Source: JACVRW01 sp963826165 (GTDB lineage Bacteria > Actinomycetota > Thermoleophilia > Solirubrobacterales > Thermoleophilaceae). Taken from it: a stretch of 64,000 nucleotides of DNA. Made by a program: the position numbers and the translations under genes. Under the pieces are notes generated by a model. That model was given only the letters and a program-made list of their open reading frames with translations. It ran no database searches and was not told the origin of the DNA. The stretch is from contig CAWGWC010000009.1 of assembly GCA_963826165.1 (NCBI GenBank), positions 248,001-312,000 on the forward strand. The letters are read 5' to 3'. How positions within the stretch are numbered: the stretch's first letter is position 1; each line of letters begins with the position of its first letter. Below are positions 27,619 to 36,838 of this stretch, in pieces.

Positions 27619-28741
27619 ATGAAGGACGAGGCCACCGGGCCGGCCGGCGGGGGCGTCGAGGTCGACCCCACTAGCCTGACCGGGCTGTTCACCACGCCGC
27701 GCTGGCTGAGGGATCTGGGCTTCACATCGTGGTTCCTGGTCGGGATCACCGTCCTCCTCGTCGGCGTGGTCTGGCTGGCCTCGCTCACCTCGACGATCGT
27801 CACTCCGGTGATAACGGCTGCCGTGGTTGCGGCCGTGGCCTCTCCGCTGGTGGGCGGGGCGGCCCGGCGCGGTCTTCCCCGCGGGGCCGCGGCGGGGCTT
27901 CTGATGCTGTCGCTGGTGCTGCTCGGGGTGGGCGTGGTGGTGCTGATCGTGGTGGGGATAGCGAGCGAGGGCGCAGCATCACCGGCCACCTCGACGGCGC
28001 CAAGGACAAGGTCGGGGGCTGGCTCAAGGACCTGGGCGTCAATCCCGGCAGCGCGAACGACGCCACCGACGACGCCGGCTCCTCGGCGTCGTCCGCGGCC
28101 GGCGCCCTCCTCCAGGGCCTCGGCAGTGGTCTCAAGGACCTGTCCTCGCTCGCCTTCTTCCTGGCCCTGACGGCACTCAGCCTCTTCTTCCTGCTGAAGG
28201 ACGGTCCGCTGATCCGGGCGTGGGCCGAGCGTCGCACCGGCATGCCCGCGCCGTGGCCCACGGCGTGAGCTCCCGCGTGCTCCAGTCGCTGCGCGGCTAC
28301 TTCTTCGGTGTCACGATCGTCGCCGCCTTCAACGGCGTCGTCGTGGGCGTCGGCGCGTTTCTGCTCGGCGTCCCCCTCGTCGGAACCATCGCTCTGGTCA
28401 CGTTCCTCGCGGCGTACGTTCCCTATCTCGGCGCATGGTCCGCGGGAGCCTTCTCCGTGCTGGTGGCGCTGGGCGGCGCGGGCACCGACGCCGCGATCGG
28501 CATGATCGTTCTCCAGCTGCTCGCCAACGGACTGCTCCAGCAGCTCGTCCAACCCGTCGCCTACGGCGCCGCCCTCGGGATACACCCGCTCGCCGTGCTG
28601 ATCGTGACCATTGCCGGCGGAAGCCTGTTCGGCGCCGTGGGGCTCATCCTCGCCGCACCGGTGACCTCGGCCATCACGAAGATCTCCGCGGATTTCGCGC
28701 GCGCCCGCAGCCCAGGACAGGTGGAGGCCGAGCCGGCATGA
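27619..28741 (+). pseudogene. AI-2E family transporter (two frameshifts)
   Basis: Three consecutive reading frames join into one 374-aa protein if one base is restored near 27973-27975 and another near 28251-28253 (GCGCC to GCGCCC). The content is that of AI-2E/TqsA/PerM proteins: N-terminal helices, a soluble loop (KDKVGGWLKDLGV), SLFFLLKDG, then ...VLQSLRGYFFGVTIVAAFNGVVVGVGAFLLGVP and LVQPVAYGAALGIHPLAVL. The family has about eight membrane segments and exports small solutes. Both lesions are single missing bases, so a sequence error is plausible. The stop overlaps the next gene as ATGA. Confidence 0.85.
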
Positions 28742-29190
28742 CTCCAGCCGCCGAAGAGCTGATCGGCGTGCTGGCCGTGGACGATCACGCGATCTTCCTC
28801 GACGTGGCCCGCGAGGTCGTGACCAGCACGCCGGGATTCTGCTGGGTGGGCGGGGCGGGCTCGGGAGAGGAGGGGCTTCGTGCGGTGGAAGCGCTGTCTC
28901 CCGACCTTGTGCTCCTCGACATGCGCATGCCCGGCATGGACGGACTCGAGGCGGCACACCGGATCACCGCCCGCCACCCCGGCGTGGTGGTGGTCCTCGT
29001 CTCGATCGACGAGGGGTCGGCGATCGGGCCGGCGATCGAGAGCTCGGGAGCCGCGGCCCTCGTGCGCAAGCAGGAGCTCGGCCCTAAGCTGCTGCGCCGC
29101 CTGTGGGAGCTCCACGGAAGGGGGTCCTCTCAGCGCCCGCGCCCGGGATCGTCCCCACCACCGACGTACCCCGCCCGGCGTCCGAGCTGA
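28738..29190 (+). CDS. Receiver-domain-only response regulator
   Basis: 150 aa. One CheY-like receiver: acidic pocket DD (VDDHAIFLD), phospho-acceptor Asp in LVLLDMRMPGMDG, Ser and Lys switch residues (LVSIDEG, VRKQE). No DNA-binding domain follows; the last ~30 residues are low-complexity Arg/Pro. The ATG overlaps the transporter stop. The 3' end overlaps the convergent sensor kinase by 107 bp, unusually long for this compact genome. It may act by protein contact or as a phosphate sink for the neighbouring kinase. Confidence 0.85.
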   Translation: MTPAAEELIGVLAVDDHAIFLDVAREVVTSTPGFCWVGGAGSGEEGLRAVEALSPDLVLLDMRMPGMDGLEAAHRITARHPGVVVVLVSIDEGSAIGPAIESSGAAALVRKQELGPKLLRRLWELHGRGSSQRPRPGSSPPPTYPARRPS

Positions 29191-30904
29191 GCTCGAGGCT
29201 GCCACCCACGGCCGCCAGCCGGTCGCGCATATTCACGAGCCCCTTGCCGACGTGGCCGTTCTGGGTGTCGAAGCCGGGGCCGTCGTCGCTGACCTCGAAG
29301 CGGAGATCTCCGTTGCGCCATACCGAGATGTCAACGGAGGTGGCCTCCGGCGCGTGCTTGGCCACGTTCTGGAGCGCCTCGACGCAGCAGAAGTACGCCG
29401 CGGTCTCCACCTCGGGCGGGTAGCGGTCGGCTCCATCGACCCTGACCTGAGTGGGCACCGGTGACTCGATGGCGGCCGTCCGGATAGCGGCCGTCAGGCC
29501 TCGCGCAGCCAAGAGAGACGGGTAGACCCCCGCCGCGAGCGACCTGAGCTCGTTGAGCGCCGCCTCCACGTCATCCCCAAGGCGCCGCAGCATCTCGCGG
29601 GCTCGCGCCGGGCTCTCACCCATCAGGTCCTGGGCCATCTCGAGCCGGATGCGCAACGCCACCAGCCGCTGCTGGCCGCCGTCGTGGAGATCGCGCTCGA
29701 TCCGGCGGCGCTCGTCGTCGGCCGCGGCCAGAATGCGAGCTCTTGATGCGTGCAGGTCGCGCAGAGAGCTCTGAACCCTCGCGGCGAGGCGATAGTTGTC
29801 GTCCCACACGAAGGCGTAGGTGCCGACGGCCTCGACGAAGGCGTGCTGATGCTCGAGGGCCTCGTCGTGGATGAGCGCGGCCACCGGGCCGTGGTCGTCG
29901 AACACCTGTGTACTCGACCGGCCTGAGCCCGGCTCGGGAAGGGTGACCACCTGCTCGTCGCCGTTGACCCACGAGCCGCCGTCCTCTGGTCGCCAGTAGG
30001 CCAGCTCGACGCTCGGATCGCCGAGCGCGTCGCCTATCAGCTCACGGCGATGGCCCGGCTCGTGCTGCTCGCGCAGGTCATGCGCCATCCTCAGGAGACA
30101 GTCGGCGGTGTAGATCCGCCAGCGCAGCAGGCCGATCACGAACCCCACGCACATGGCCGGCAGGCCGAGGGCCAGCACTCCCGTGAGGACGTCCAGCACC
30201 GCCTGCTCGGCGCCGGCTCGCCGGGCGCCCAGTCCGACGACGAGGACCAGGGTCCGGGCGATCGCCACCACCAGCACGGGCATCAGCGTCATGCGCAAGA
30301 GTCTGCTGGCGTGCCCGATGCGCCTGGCCAGGTGCGCCACAACCGCCAGTCCCAGCAGTCCGACGAGCAGCTCGCGAAGCGGCACCACCACGTCGTCCAG
30401 GAAGGCCGGCTCCGATCCGGCGACCATGAACGCATTCGCCGGGCAGTCGGCGACACAGGTGGAGATCACGGACGGGCTGGGATAGGAATCGGCGATCAGG
30501 GCGGTGGGCAGAAAGAGAACAGCGACGAGTGCGGCGAAACCCCCGGCCAGCAACCGATCCGTCCTGCTCGTCAGGCGGCCGGACGGGAACGCCAGCATCA
30601 AGTAGATGAGCACCCCCTCGACCGTCCAGCCGACTACCCGGCCGATGCTGTAGACGACGCTGTCGCTCGATCCCGCCAGGCCGGCCAGCGCCCAGACAAA
30701 GCCGGCGGCAACGATCAGCCGGCCAAAGCGCCAGTGAGCGCCGTCGCGCCACGCGTACAGCCCCGCCGCGATCGGCACGGACACCATCAGGGCCGACCGC
30801 TCCGCGAGCGAGACTCTGTGCGGCATGTCGCCCAGGAGAGTGATCGTCACGACGGCCGCGGTCAGCAGCGCGCCGGCAGCGGCGATCGCCAGCATGCCGG
30901 GCAT
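29084..30904 (-). CDS. Membrane sensor histidine kinase, HisKA_3 (NarX/DesK-type)
   Basis: 606 aa. About eight membrane helices (residues 1-260) precede a GAF-like or linker region. The phospho-acceptor helix is ERRRIERDLHDGGQQRLVAL (His about 400), and the HATPase domain has N box EALQNVAKHA, G1 VSDDGPGFD and G2 GKGLVNMRDR. Kinases of this class usually signal to NarL-type regulators. The facing gene is receiver-only, and a NarL-type regulator lies 3.6 kb away. Signal unknown. Confidence 0.92.
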   Translation of the reverse strand: MPGMLAIAAAGALLTAAVVTITLLGDMPHRVSLAERSALMVSVPIAAGLYAWRDGAHWRFGRLIVAAGFVWALAGLAGSSDSVVYSIGRVVGWTVEGVLIYLMLAFPSGRLTSRTDRLLAGGFAALVAVLFLPTALIADSYPSPSVISTCVADCPANAFMVAGSEPAFLDDVVVPLRELLVGLLGLAVVAHLARRIGHASRLLRMTLMPVLVVAIARTLVLVVGLGARRAGAEQAVLDVLTGVLALGLPAMCVGFVIGLLRWRIYTADCLLRMAHDLREQHEPGHRRELIGDALGDPSVELAYWRPEDGGSWVNGDEQVVTLPEPGSGRSSTQVFDDHGPVAALIHDEALEHQHAFVEAVGTYAFVWDDNYRLAARVQSSLRDLHASRARILAAADDERRRIERDLHDGGQQRLVALRIRLEMAQDLMGESPARAREMLRRLGDDVEAALNELRSLAAGVYPSLLAARGLTAAIRTAAIESPVPTQVRVDGADRYPPEVETAAYFCCVEALQNVAKHAPEATSVDISVWRNGDLRFEVSDDGPGFDTQNGHVGKGLVNMRDRLAAVGGSLELSSDAGRGTSVVGTIPGAGAERTPFRGAPTGGAAA

Positions 30905-31049
30905 GCCGATACGGCGCGCGTCGCGCGCACCGTCTATTGGATTCGAGGTATAGGGCAGGATGCTCCCCGGACGTGGCGCTTCCCCCTAACCACCCGGGGG
31001 CGTTGCGTCAAATCCAGGGAGACGGTACGCGATCCAGAGGGAGCTGTGC

Positions 31050-31328
31050 TCAGCCGGCGAGGATCTTGGCCTTCTCCGAGGCGAATTCCTCTTCGGTGAG
31101 CACGCCCTGGTCCTTGAGCGCGGCCAGCTCCTTGAGCTGGGTCACGCGATCCTTGCCCGCCGGGGCGGGCGCCGCGGCCGGCGGTGGCGCGTAGGCCTGT
31201 TGGGGCTCGGCTGGGGCTTCCTGCTGCGCCCAGCGGCCGGCCTGGCGGCGGCTCACCCGGTTGGAAACGGAGGTGGCGGTCCCCGCGATCACGGCGGTGC
31301 GGGCCATTCCTCGAAGTAGTCCTGGCAT
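31050..31328 (-). CDS. Small SHOCT-domain protein
   Basis: 92 aa. A short helix-forming N-terminus (LRGMARTAVIAGTATSVSNRVSRRQ) is followed by an Ala/Pro linker and a C-terminal SHOCT motif (QLKELAALKDQGVLTEEEFASEKAKIL). A strong GAAAGGAG lies 7 bp before the ATG, which settles the start. Lies 29 bp downstream of the DUF6325 gene; this pairing suggests one transcription unit. Function unknown. Confidence 0.85.
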   Translation of the reverse strand: MPGLLRGMARTAVIAGTATSVSNRVSRRQAGRWAQQEAPAEPQQAYAPPPAAAPAPAGKDRVTQLKELAALKDQGVLTEEEFASEKAKILAG

Positions 31329-31357
31329 CTGGTGGCTCCTTTCGGTCAGCCCATGGT

Positions 31358-31801
31358 TCAGCTGGTGGCTTCGGCGTCGAGCAGGTCCATGAGGTCGGCG
31401 GCAGGAATGCGCTGGCTGTCCAGCAGCACCCCTCCGTTGCGCCTCACGGCGGCGGCGAACGGCGCCGCCCAGCGGTTCTCGTAGACGAGCATCACCGCCG
31501 CGGTTCCGGGCTCGATCGCGTCGGCGGCGGTGGCCACGTCGTCGTCGCCGAGGAGGCCCGACGACGCTCCCTCGAACTCCGTGAAGTCTCCGACGCCGCG
31601 CTCGTCGAGGTTGGTGGCGTCGAACCCGGAGAAGGTCCCATCCGCCTCCTTGACGACGAACATCGCGTCGAGCACGCGGATGATCCCTCGGTCGACGAGG
31701 TCCATCATGATGGGCACGGCTTCGCCGGTCATCGGAGCGTCGGCCGGAAAGCCGATCACGACGATGTCGACAGGGCCGAGCTCGGTCTCGTGTGCGTCCA
31801 T
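31358..31801 (-). CDS. DUF6325 family protein
   Basis: 147 aa, soluble. The pattern GPVDIVVIGFP, IMMDLVDRGIIRVLDAMFVVKEADG and VYENRWAAPFAAAVRRNGG is that of DUF6325/DUF1269-type proteins, which are often encoded next to SHOCT proteins in actinobacteria, as here. Possibly a stress protein; function unknown. ATG at 31801; the reading frame is open further upstream only because the neighbouring gene is frameshifted into it. Confidence 0.78.
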   Translation of the reverse strand: MDAHETELGPVDIVVIGFPADAPMTGEAVPIMMDLVDRGIIRVLDAMFVVKEADGTFSGFDATNLDERGVGDFTEFEGASSGLLGDDDVATAADAIEPGTAAVMLVYENRWAAPFAAAVRRNGGVLLDSQRIPAADLMDLLDAEATS

Positions 31802-31866
31802 GGGCCGAGGGTAGGTTAGGGGCGTCCAACCGGCATCACCCGTTGTGGGTGAATCGCCTCCCAGGG

Positions 31867-32359
31867 CTAGCGCAGGATCTCCACCAGGAGCACCCAGGCC
31901 GTCATCGCCCCGGCGGCGATCGCGCCGACTACGCCGGCGAAGGTCCAGTAGAGGCCGCCGCCCGCGCTCGGCCAGCAGGCTCGCGCCGCCTACCACGAAC
32001 GGCAGCGTGCCGACTGCCGGCGGCGCGACACGGGACACGACCCAGCTCGTGTGGTCGAGCCCGGCGACCGTGCGGAAGATGAGGCCCCCGACGACGGCCG
32101 TCCAGAGCAGGCCTTGGGCCAGCAGCAGCAAGCCGAGCGTCACCCGCGACAGACCTGGCGCCAGCGCCAGAAGCGATACCACGAGGACACCGAGCAGCAG
32201 GAGAAGCGTGGCCAGCGCGCGCTCAGCGACGCCTTGAAGCTTCAGGATCCGCTCGATGTTGATCGACACCGCCACGAACACCAGGCCGGTCAGAGCGGCG
32301 GAGGCGCCCGCGGCGGCGACGAAGAAGTCCGACCACTCCGTGGCCTCGTAGGCCGTCAC
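31867..32359 (-). pseudogene. Four-helix membrane protein of unknown function (frameshifted)
   Basis: About 163 aa after removing one base near 31955-31965. The frame then continues GGGLYWTFAGVVGAIAAGAMTAWVLLVEILR and stops at 31867. N-terminus SDFFVAAAGASAALTGLVFVAVSINIERIL is followed by three to four more membrane helices. Proteins with this opening are common unannotated actinobacterial membrane proteins. Starts 1 bp after the agmatinase-family stop. Confidence 0.65.
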
Positions 32360-32360
32360 G

Positions 32361-33365
32361 TCAACGGCTCCGCCGCGCCGCGATCCCGCCCAGGATCTCC
32401 AGCGCCGCGCGCTCGGCGGCCAGCGCGGTGATGCCGGCCACGTCGTAGGCCGGGCACACCTCCACCACGTCGGCCGAGCAGAGGTTCAGCTCGAGCGCGG
32501 CGTGGCGGACGGTCCACAGCAGCTCGCGCGTGGTCAGCCCACCCGGCTCGGGCGTGCCGGTGCCGGGCGCGAAGGCGGGATCCAGCACGTCGATGTCGAC
32601 GGTCAGATAGGCCCGGGGCGCGGCGGCAGCCACGGCGGCCACGGCCTCGGTGACGACGCTGGTCAGGCCGCGCTCGGTGATCTCGTCCATCGTGTGCCAG
32701 CGAAAGCCCTGGTCACGCATCCAGCCGAACTCCTCCGGCCCGGGCCAGCTGCCGCGCAGGCCCACCTGGACGATGTTCGCGCCCCTCAGCCAGCCCTCCT
32801 CCACCGCCACCCGGAAGGGAGTGCCGTGAGAGACGCGCACACCATAGAGCTCGTCCGCCGTGTCAGCGTGGGTGTCGAGATGAAGCACGGCGAAGCCATC
32901 GGGGCCGTGGCGCTCGGCCAAAACGCGCAGTGTCGGCAGCGACAGCGAGTGGTCGCCTCCCAGAACGAGCGGCAAGACGCCCGCGTCGAGGATCTCACCC
33001 AGCCGCTGCGCGAGCCCCTCATGCGACTGGGTGAGATCGCCCGGCGCGGCGGCGGCGTCGCCGTAGTCGACCACCCTCAGCACGCTCAGCGGATCCAGGC
33101 CGAGCGTCATGTGGGGCCGGCCCCAGCGACCACCGTCGTCGGCCGCCCGGATCGCCCGCGGCCCGAAGCGGGCGCCCGGCCGGTTCGAGGTGCCGTCGTC
33201 GAACGGGGCACCGAGCACGGCCACGTCGGCCCCGGCAAGGCCGCTCGGGTCCAGCACCAGCGGCTGGCCCGCGAAGGTGGCGGCCGGACCGCCGGCGGGC
33301 GGCTGGTCTCCTCGATCGAGCCGCAACTCGCCGGTCACGGGCGGCAGCCTCTCAGATAGCGGCAC
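32361..33365 (-). CDS. Agmatinase/arginase-family ureohydrolase
   Basis: 334 aa. The binuclear manganese site is complete: His in GGDHSLS, HLDTHADTADE, and DIDVLDPAFAPGTGTPEPGG. FDDGTSNRPGARFGPRAIR is the family N-terminal motif. It hydrolyses a guanidino compound to urea and an amine; agmatine, guanidinobutyrate or formiminoglutamate are all possible. The GTG at 33365 overlaps the upstream MFS stop by 14 bp. Agmatine-derived putrescine and the acetylpolyamine-type deacetylase at 17.6 kb could touch the same pools, but this is inference. Confidence 0.9.
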   Translation of the reverse strand: MPLSERLPPVTGELRLDRGDQPPAGGPAATFAGQPLVLDPSGLAGADVAVLGAPFDDGTSNRPGARFGPRAIRAADDGGRWGRPHMTLGLDPLSVLRVVDYGDAAAAPGDLTQSHEGLAQRLGEILDAGVLPLVLGGDHSLSLPTLRVLAERHGPDGFAVLHLDTHADTADELYGVRVSHGTPFRVAVEEGWLRGANIVQVGLRGSWPGPEEFGWMRDQGFRWHTMDEITERGLTSVVTEAVAAVAAAAPRAYLTVDIDVLDPAFAPGTGTPEPGGLTTRELLWTVRHAALELNLCSADVVEVCPAYDVAGITALAAERAALEILGGIAARRSR

Positions 33366-34585
33366 GCCCCGGCTCGGCCAGTCGGCGGCTGGCCCTGCCC
33401 GTTGCTGCGGCCTGCCGGCGGGGATGCCTGGCGAGCGCACCGAACAACAGCGCGACGCCGGCCAGGCCGGCACAGGCCCAGAGCGCCGCGACTGGGCCGT
33501 TCGCGTCGACGAGGCCCCCGAGCACGCTGGTGGCAGCGGCACCGAAGGCCACGCTCAGGCCGAGCACGGCTCCCGCCGCGAAGCCGGCCCGTCCGGGCAG
33601 GGCGTCCTGCGCGACGATCACGAGCGGGTAGTAGATGACTTCGATCGTGAGGCCGATCAGAACGAGCACCACCACCGCCACCGCCGGCGTGGTCATCGGC
33701 AGACCGGCTGTGAGCGGCACCAGCGCCGCGAGCGCGGCGAGGACGAGCAGCCCGCGGTCGTAGCGGTCGCCCAGCCGCCCACCGGCGTAGGTCCCGGCGG
33801 CCCCCGCGAGCAGCATGCCCGACACGGCCAGGCTGCCCAATCGCACGCTGGAACCGAGCTCGCCGGCGAACCAGACCGGCACAAAGGCCATCAGGCCGAA
33901 CAGCACTCCGGCCGCAGACGTCGCGGCCGCCGTCGCGTAGGCGAAGGTCCGCCAATCGCCGTGGCTCCGGGACGGCTCCTCGTTGTCGGCGGCCAGCCCC
34001 TGCGGGCCCGCCGCCACGCTGCGGCCGAGCACGAGTGCGGTGATGAGCGGCACCACGGCCACGGCGCCGGCGGCCTCGATCCCGAAGCCCGCGGCGAGCG
34101 GCACGGCCAGTGCCGGGCCCAGCGCGAAGCCCACGCTGCCGCCGATGGAGAACACGCCCATGGCTGTGCCCGGGCTGCCCGGACTGGCCGCACGCGTGGC
34201 CCGAATGGCCTCGGGATGGAAGATCGCTACACCGAACCCGCCCACCAGGAGGGCGAGCGCGATCGCGGCGAACGAGTCGAACAGAGTGGCCGCGAACAGG
34301 CCGGCGGCGGCGAGGACCAGGCCCAGCGGGGCGAGCCAGGGTGCGCGCACCCGGTCACCGAACAGCCCGGCGAGCGGTTGGACGAGCGCCGAGGCGAGGC
34401 TGCCCGCCAGCACGAGCAGGCCGGCGTCCGCGTAGCTCAGCCCGCGGTCCGCCACGAAGAAGGGAATCAGCGCGGGCACCGCGCCCAGGAACAGATCGGC
34501 AGCCGGCGTGGCCGGCGGTCAGGCGAGCGAGCCGTCCCCGGTCCGCGCCCTCGTCCGGGAGGATCCGCCGGAGGAGCCACGTCAT
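33352..34585 (-). pseudogene. MFS transporter, Fsr (fosmidomycin-resistance) type (frameshifted near N-terminus)
   Basis: 410 aa after removing one base near 34503-34506, which joins MTWLLRRILPDEG...LTAGHA to AADLFLGAVPALIPFFVADRGLSYADAG. Twelve membrane helices; the MFS loop reads GDRVRAPWLAP and later GGRLGDRYDRG. As given, only an internal ATG at 34479 could initiate the rest of the protein. The ATG at 34585 overlaps the TetR stop as ATGA, so pump and regulator form one unit. Probably exports a small hydrophilic or aromatic compound. Confidence 0.85.
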
Positions 34586-35184
34586 GGCCGCACACCTCCC
34601 ATCGCCAAATCGACTACGGCGGCGGTGGCTCGCTCGACCGGCCAGCGGTGCTCTTGGCGCAGATGGAGGAAGGCGTAGGTGACCTGAACGTAGATCACCG
34701 TGGCGGCCTCCTCGGGGTCGTCGAACGGCCGCAGTGATCCGTCCAGTGCTCCGTCGCGCAGCAGCCGCACGACCGGGGCCACGAACTCGACCCGGGTCAG
34801 CGCATCGTCGCCCGGCTCGTGGTAGATCGCGTTCAGTGCGGCGTCGTCGAGGCCGGTCAACAGATCGGCGCGCGAGTCGGTGATCGCACATACCGCCTCG
34901 AGCACTTTGGTGAGACGCGCCTGGCCATCGCCGTCGGCGGTGAGGATCGGGAAGAGGAGGTCACGCTCCTCGCGAACGAGCTCCTCGCGGAGCGCGGCCA
35001 CGATCGCCTGTCTGGTCTCGCCGCGCCGGTAGAGCGTGACCCGGGTGATGCCGGCCTCGCGGGCGATGTCGTCCATCGACGCGCCCGCCAGGGCCTGTCG
35101 GGCGGCCAGGCGCCGAGCGGCGGCGAGAACCTCGTGTGACACATCTGTATCAGGCACAAGACAATGTGTATCATACGCGCCCAT
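34582..35184 (-). CDS. TetR-family transcriptional regulator
   Basis: 200 aa. The N-terminal helix-turn-helix reads MDDIAREAGITRVTLYRRGETRQAIVAAL, with YRR in place of the usual YHHF/YRYF. The C-terminal ligand domain is not informative. It precedes and overlaps the Fsr-type pump, which it probably represses. The ATG at 35184 shares the CATG of the divergent SDR start; a GTG at 35142 is an alternative and would leave a true intergenic operator region. Confidence 0.85.
   Translation of the reverse strand: MGAYDTHCLVPDTDVSHEVLAAARRLAARQALAGASMDDIAREAGITRVTLYRRGETRQAIVAALREELVREERDLLFPILTADGDGQARLTKVLEAVCAITDSRADLLTGLDDAALNAIYHEPGDDALTRVEFVAPVVRLLRDGALDGSLRPFDDPEEAATVIYVQVTYAFLHLRQEHRWPVERATAAVVDLAMGGVRP
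35135..35176. promoter_or_regulatory. Operator-like repeats between divergent TetR and SDR genes
   Basis: TGTATCA occurs twice as a direct repeat (35146-35152 and 35167-35173), 21 bp apart or two helical turns. Also here are the dyads TGTGACACA (35135-35143) and GTATCATAC (35168-35176). The AT-rich character stands out in a 70 percent GC genome. Probably the TetR operator and the SDR promoter. Confidence 0.45.
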
Positions 35185-36094
35185 GGACCGAACGCTTCAA
35201 GGCAAGGTCGCGCTGGTGGCGGGCGCCACCCGCGGCGCGGGGCGGGGCATCGCGGTGGCTCTCGGTGAGGCGGGAGCCACCGTGTACTGCAGCGGTCGCA
35301 GCACGCGGGGGAGGCCCTCCGAGTACGGACGGCCGGAGACGATCGAGGAGACCGCCGCACTGGTCGACGGCGCGGGCGGCGTCGGCATTCCGGTCGTGGC
35401 GGACCACCTCGACGTGGAGCAGGTCGAGGAGCTGGTAGAGCGGATCGACGCCGGCCACGGGCGACTCGACGTCCTGGTCAACGACATCTGGGGCGGGGAG
35501 CTCCTGTTCGAGTGGCAGACGCCGCTCTGGGAGCACGACCTCGACAAGGGCCTGCGCCTGCTCCGCCTGGCGGTGGACACTCACCTGATCACGAGCCACT
35601 TCGCCCTGCCGCTCATGATCCGCCGCCCGGGTGGCCTGGTGGTCGAGATGACCGACGGCACGCGCGTCTACAACAGCGAGAACTACCGGGTCTCCGCCTT
35701 CTACGACCTGGCCAAGACGGCCGTGCTGCGACTCGCCTTCGCCCAGGCGGAGGAGCTCGCCCCGCACGGCTGCGCCGCGGTGGCGCTGACTCCGGGATGG
35801 CTGCGCTCGGAGATGATGCTCGACAACCACCGGGTCACCGAGGACAACTGGCGCGAGGCAGGCAACCCGCACTTCGTGGCCATCTCCGAGAGCCCGCGGT
35901 TCGTGGGCCGGGCGGTGGCCGCGCTGGCCGCCGACCCCGAGGTCGGCGCGAGGAACGGCGGCTCCTACTCGTCCGGTGAGCTGGCCCGCGACTACGGCTT
36001 CACCGACCTCGACGGCTCCCGGCCCGACTGCTGGCGCTACCTGGTGGAGGTTCAGGACGCGGGACGGCCCGCGGACCCGACCGGGTACCGCTGA
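35183..36094 (+). CDS. SDR-family oxidoreductase (DHRS1-like)
   Basis: 303 aa, longer than classical SDRs. Cofactor motif GATRGAGRGIAV lies at 14-25, VNDIWGGE replaces NNAG, and the SDR active-site Tyr-x-x-x-Lys is AFYDLAKTAV. The insert CSGRSTRGRPSEYGRPETIEETAALV after the second strand is typical of the DHRS1-like group. Divergent from TetR; the ATG lies 10 bp after the operator-like repeats, so the mRNA is probably leaderless or nearly so. Substrate unknown; may be a TetR target. Confidence 0.87.
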   Translation: MDRTLQGKVALVAGATRGAGRGIAVALGEAGATVYCSGRSTRGRPSEYGRPETIEETAALVDGAGGVGIPVVADHLDVEQVEELVERIDAGHGRLDVLVNDIWGGELLFEWQTPLWEHDLDKGLRLLRLAVDTHLITSHFALPLMIRRPGGLVVEMTDGTRVYNSENYRVSAFYDLAKTAVLRLAFAQAEELAPHGCAAVALTPGWLRSEMMLDNHRVTEDNWREAGNPHFVAISESPRFVGRAVAALAADPEVGARNGGSYSSGELARDYGFTDLDGSRPDCWRYLVEVQDAGRPADPTGYR

Positions 36095-36108
36095 GCCCGG
36101 CCGGTGGC

Positions 36109-36139
36109 TTGACTTCAAGCTCACTTTAACTTGTAGCCT
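36109..36139 (+). promoter_or_regulatory. Promoter-like element with 19-bp spacer and dyad
   Basis: TTGACT (36109-36114) and TAGCCT (36134-36139) are separated by 19 bp. The spacer holds an imperfect dyad CTTCAAG/CTTGTAG (about 36113-36136). An over-long spacer containing a dyad is the design of promoters controlled by MerR-family activators. No merR gene is in the window. Suggestive only. Confidence 0.3.
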
Positions 36140-36145
36140 TCTGGC

Positions 36146-36838
36146 ATGAGTTCATCACCAGTCGGAATCGTCACCGGCGCTTCGCGCGGCTTGGGTCTGG
36201 CGCTCACGCGGGAGCTGGCCGCGCGCGGCTGGCGTGTGTTCGTCGACGGACGGGACGGAGAGGCGCTGCGCATGACGGCGGGCGAAGTGACGGGCGTCAC
36301 GGCGATCGGCGGCGACGTGGCCGATCCGGAGCATCGCCAGGCAATAGTTCAGGCGGCCGGCGAGCGGATCGACCTGCTGGTCAACAACGCCAGCGTGCTC
36401 GGCCCCAGCCCCCAGCCGCCGCTGGCCGGCTACCCGCTCGCCGAGCTGCGGCACGTATTCGAGGTGAACGCGCTGGCGCCACTGGCCCTGGCGCAGCTCG
36501 CCCTGCCCCGCCTCGCGCCGGGCGCCGCGATCCTGAACGTCACCTCCGACGCCGCGGTGGAGGCCTACGAAGGCTGGGGCGGCTACGGCTCTTCGAAGTC
36601 GGCCCTGGATCAGCTCTCCGCGATCTTCGCCGCCGAGAACCCTGGCCTCCGCGTCTACAGCGTGGATCCCGGCGATATGCGCACCCGGTTGCACCAGGAG
36701 GCCTTTCCCGGCGAGGACATCGGCGACCGGCCCCCACCCGAGCAGAGCGTGCCCGGATTGCTGGACCTGATCGAGGGCTCGCGACCGAGTGGGCGCTACC
36801 GGACGGCTGAGCTCGCCGCTGCGCCCTCGCCACGATGA
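36146..36838 (+). CDS. SDR-family oxidoreductase
   Basis: 230 aa classical SDR. TGASRGLG lies at about 10-17, VNNAS in the NNAG position, catalytic Ser in VTSDAA, and YGSSKSAL. VDPGDMRT follows the usual substrate-loop Pro-Gly. The last 4 bp overlap the QueA-like gene, so the two are translationally coupled, which is an unusual partnership. Substrate unknown. Confidence 0.88.
   Translation: MSSSPVGIVTGASRGLGLALTRELAARGWRVFVDGRDGEALRMTAGEVTGVTAIGGDVADPEHRQAIVQAAGERIDLLVNNASVLGPSPQPPLAGYPLAELRHVFEVNALAPLALAQLALPRLAPGAAILNVTSDAAVEAYEGWGGYGSSKSALDQLSAIFAAENPGLRVYSVDPGDMRTRLHQEAFPGEDIGDRPPPEQSVPGLLDLIEGSRPSGRYRTAELAAAPSPR

Noticed and set aside
30905..31049. Terminator after the SHOCT gene (five C/G pairs around a 9-nt loop)
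   Set aside because: Short stem, no T-tract.
33352..34585. Programmed frameshift in the Fsr-type pump
   Set aside because: No slippery heptamer or following structure is obvious, and eight other single-base lesions in the window favour a common technical cause.
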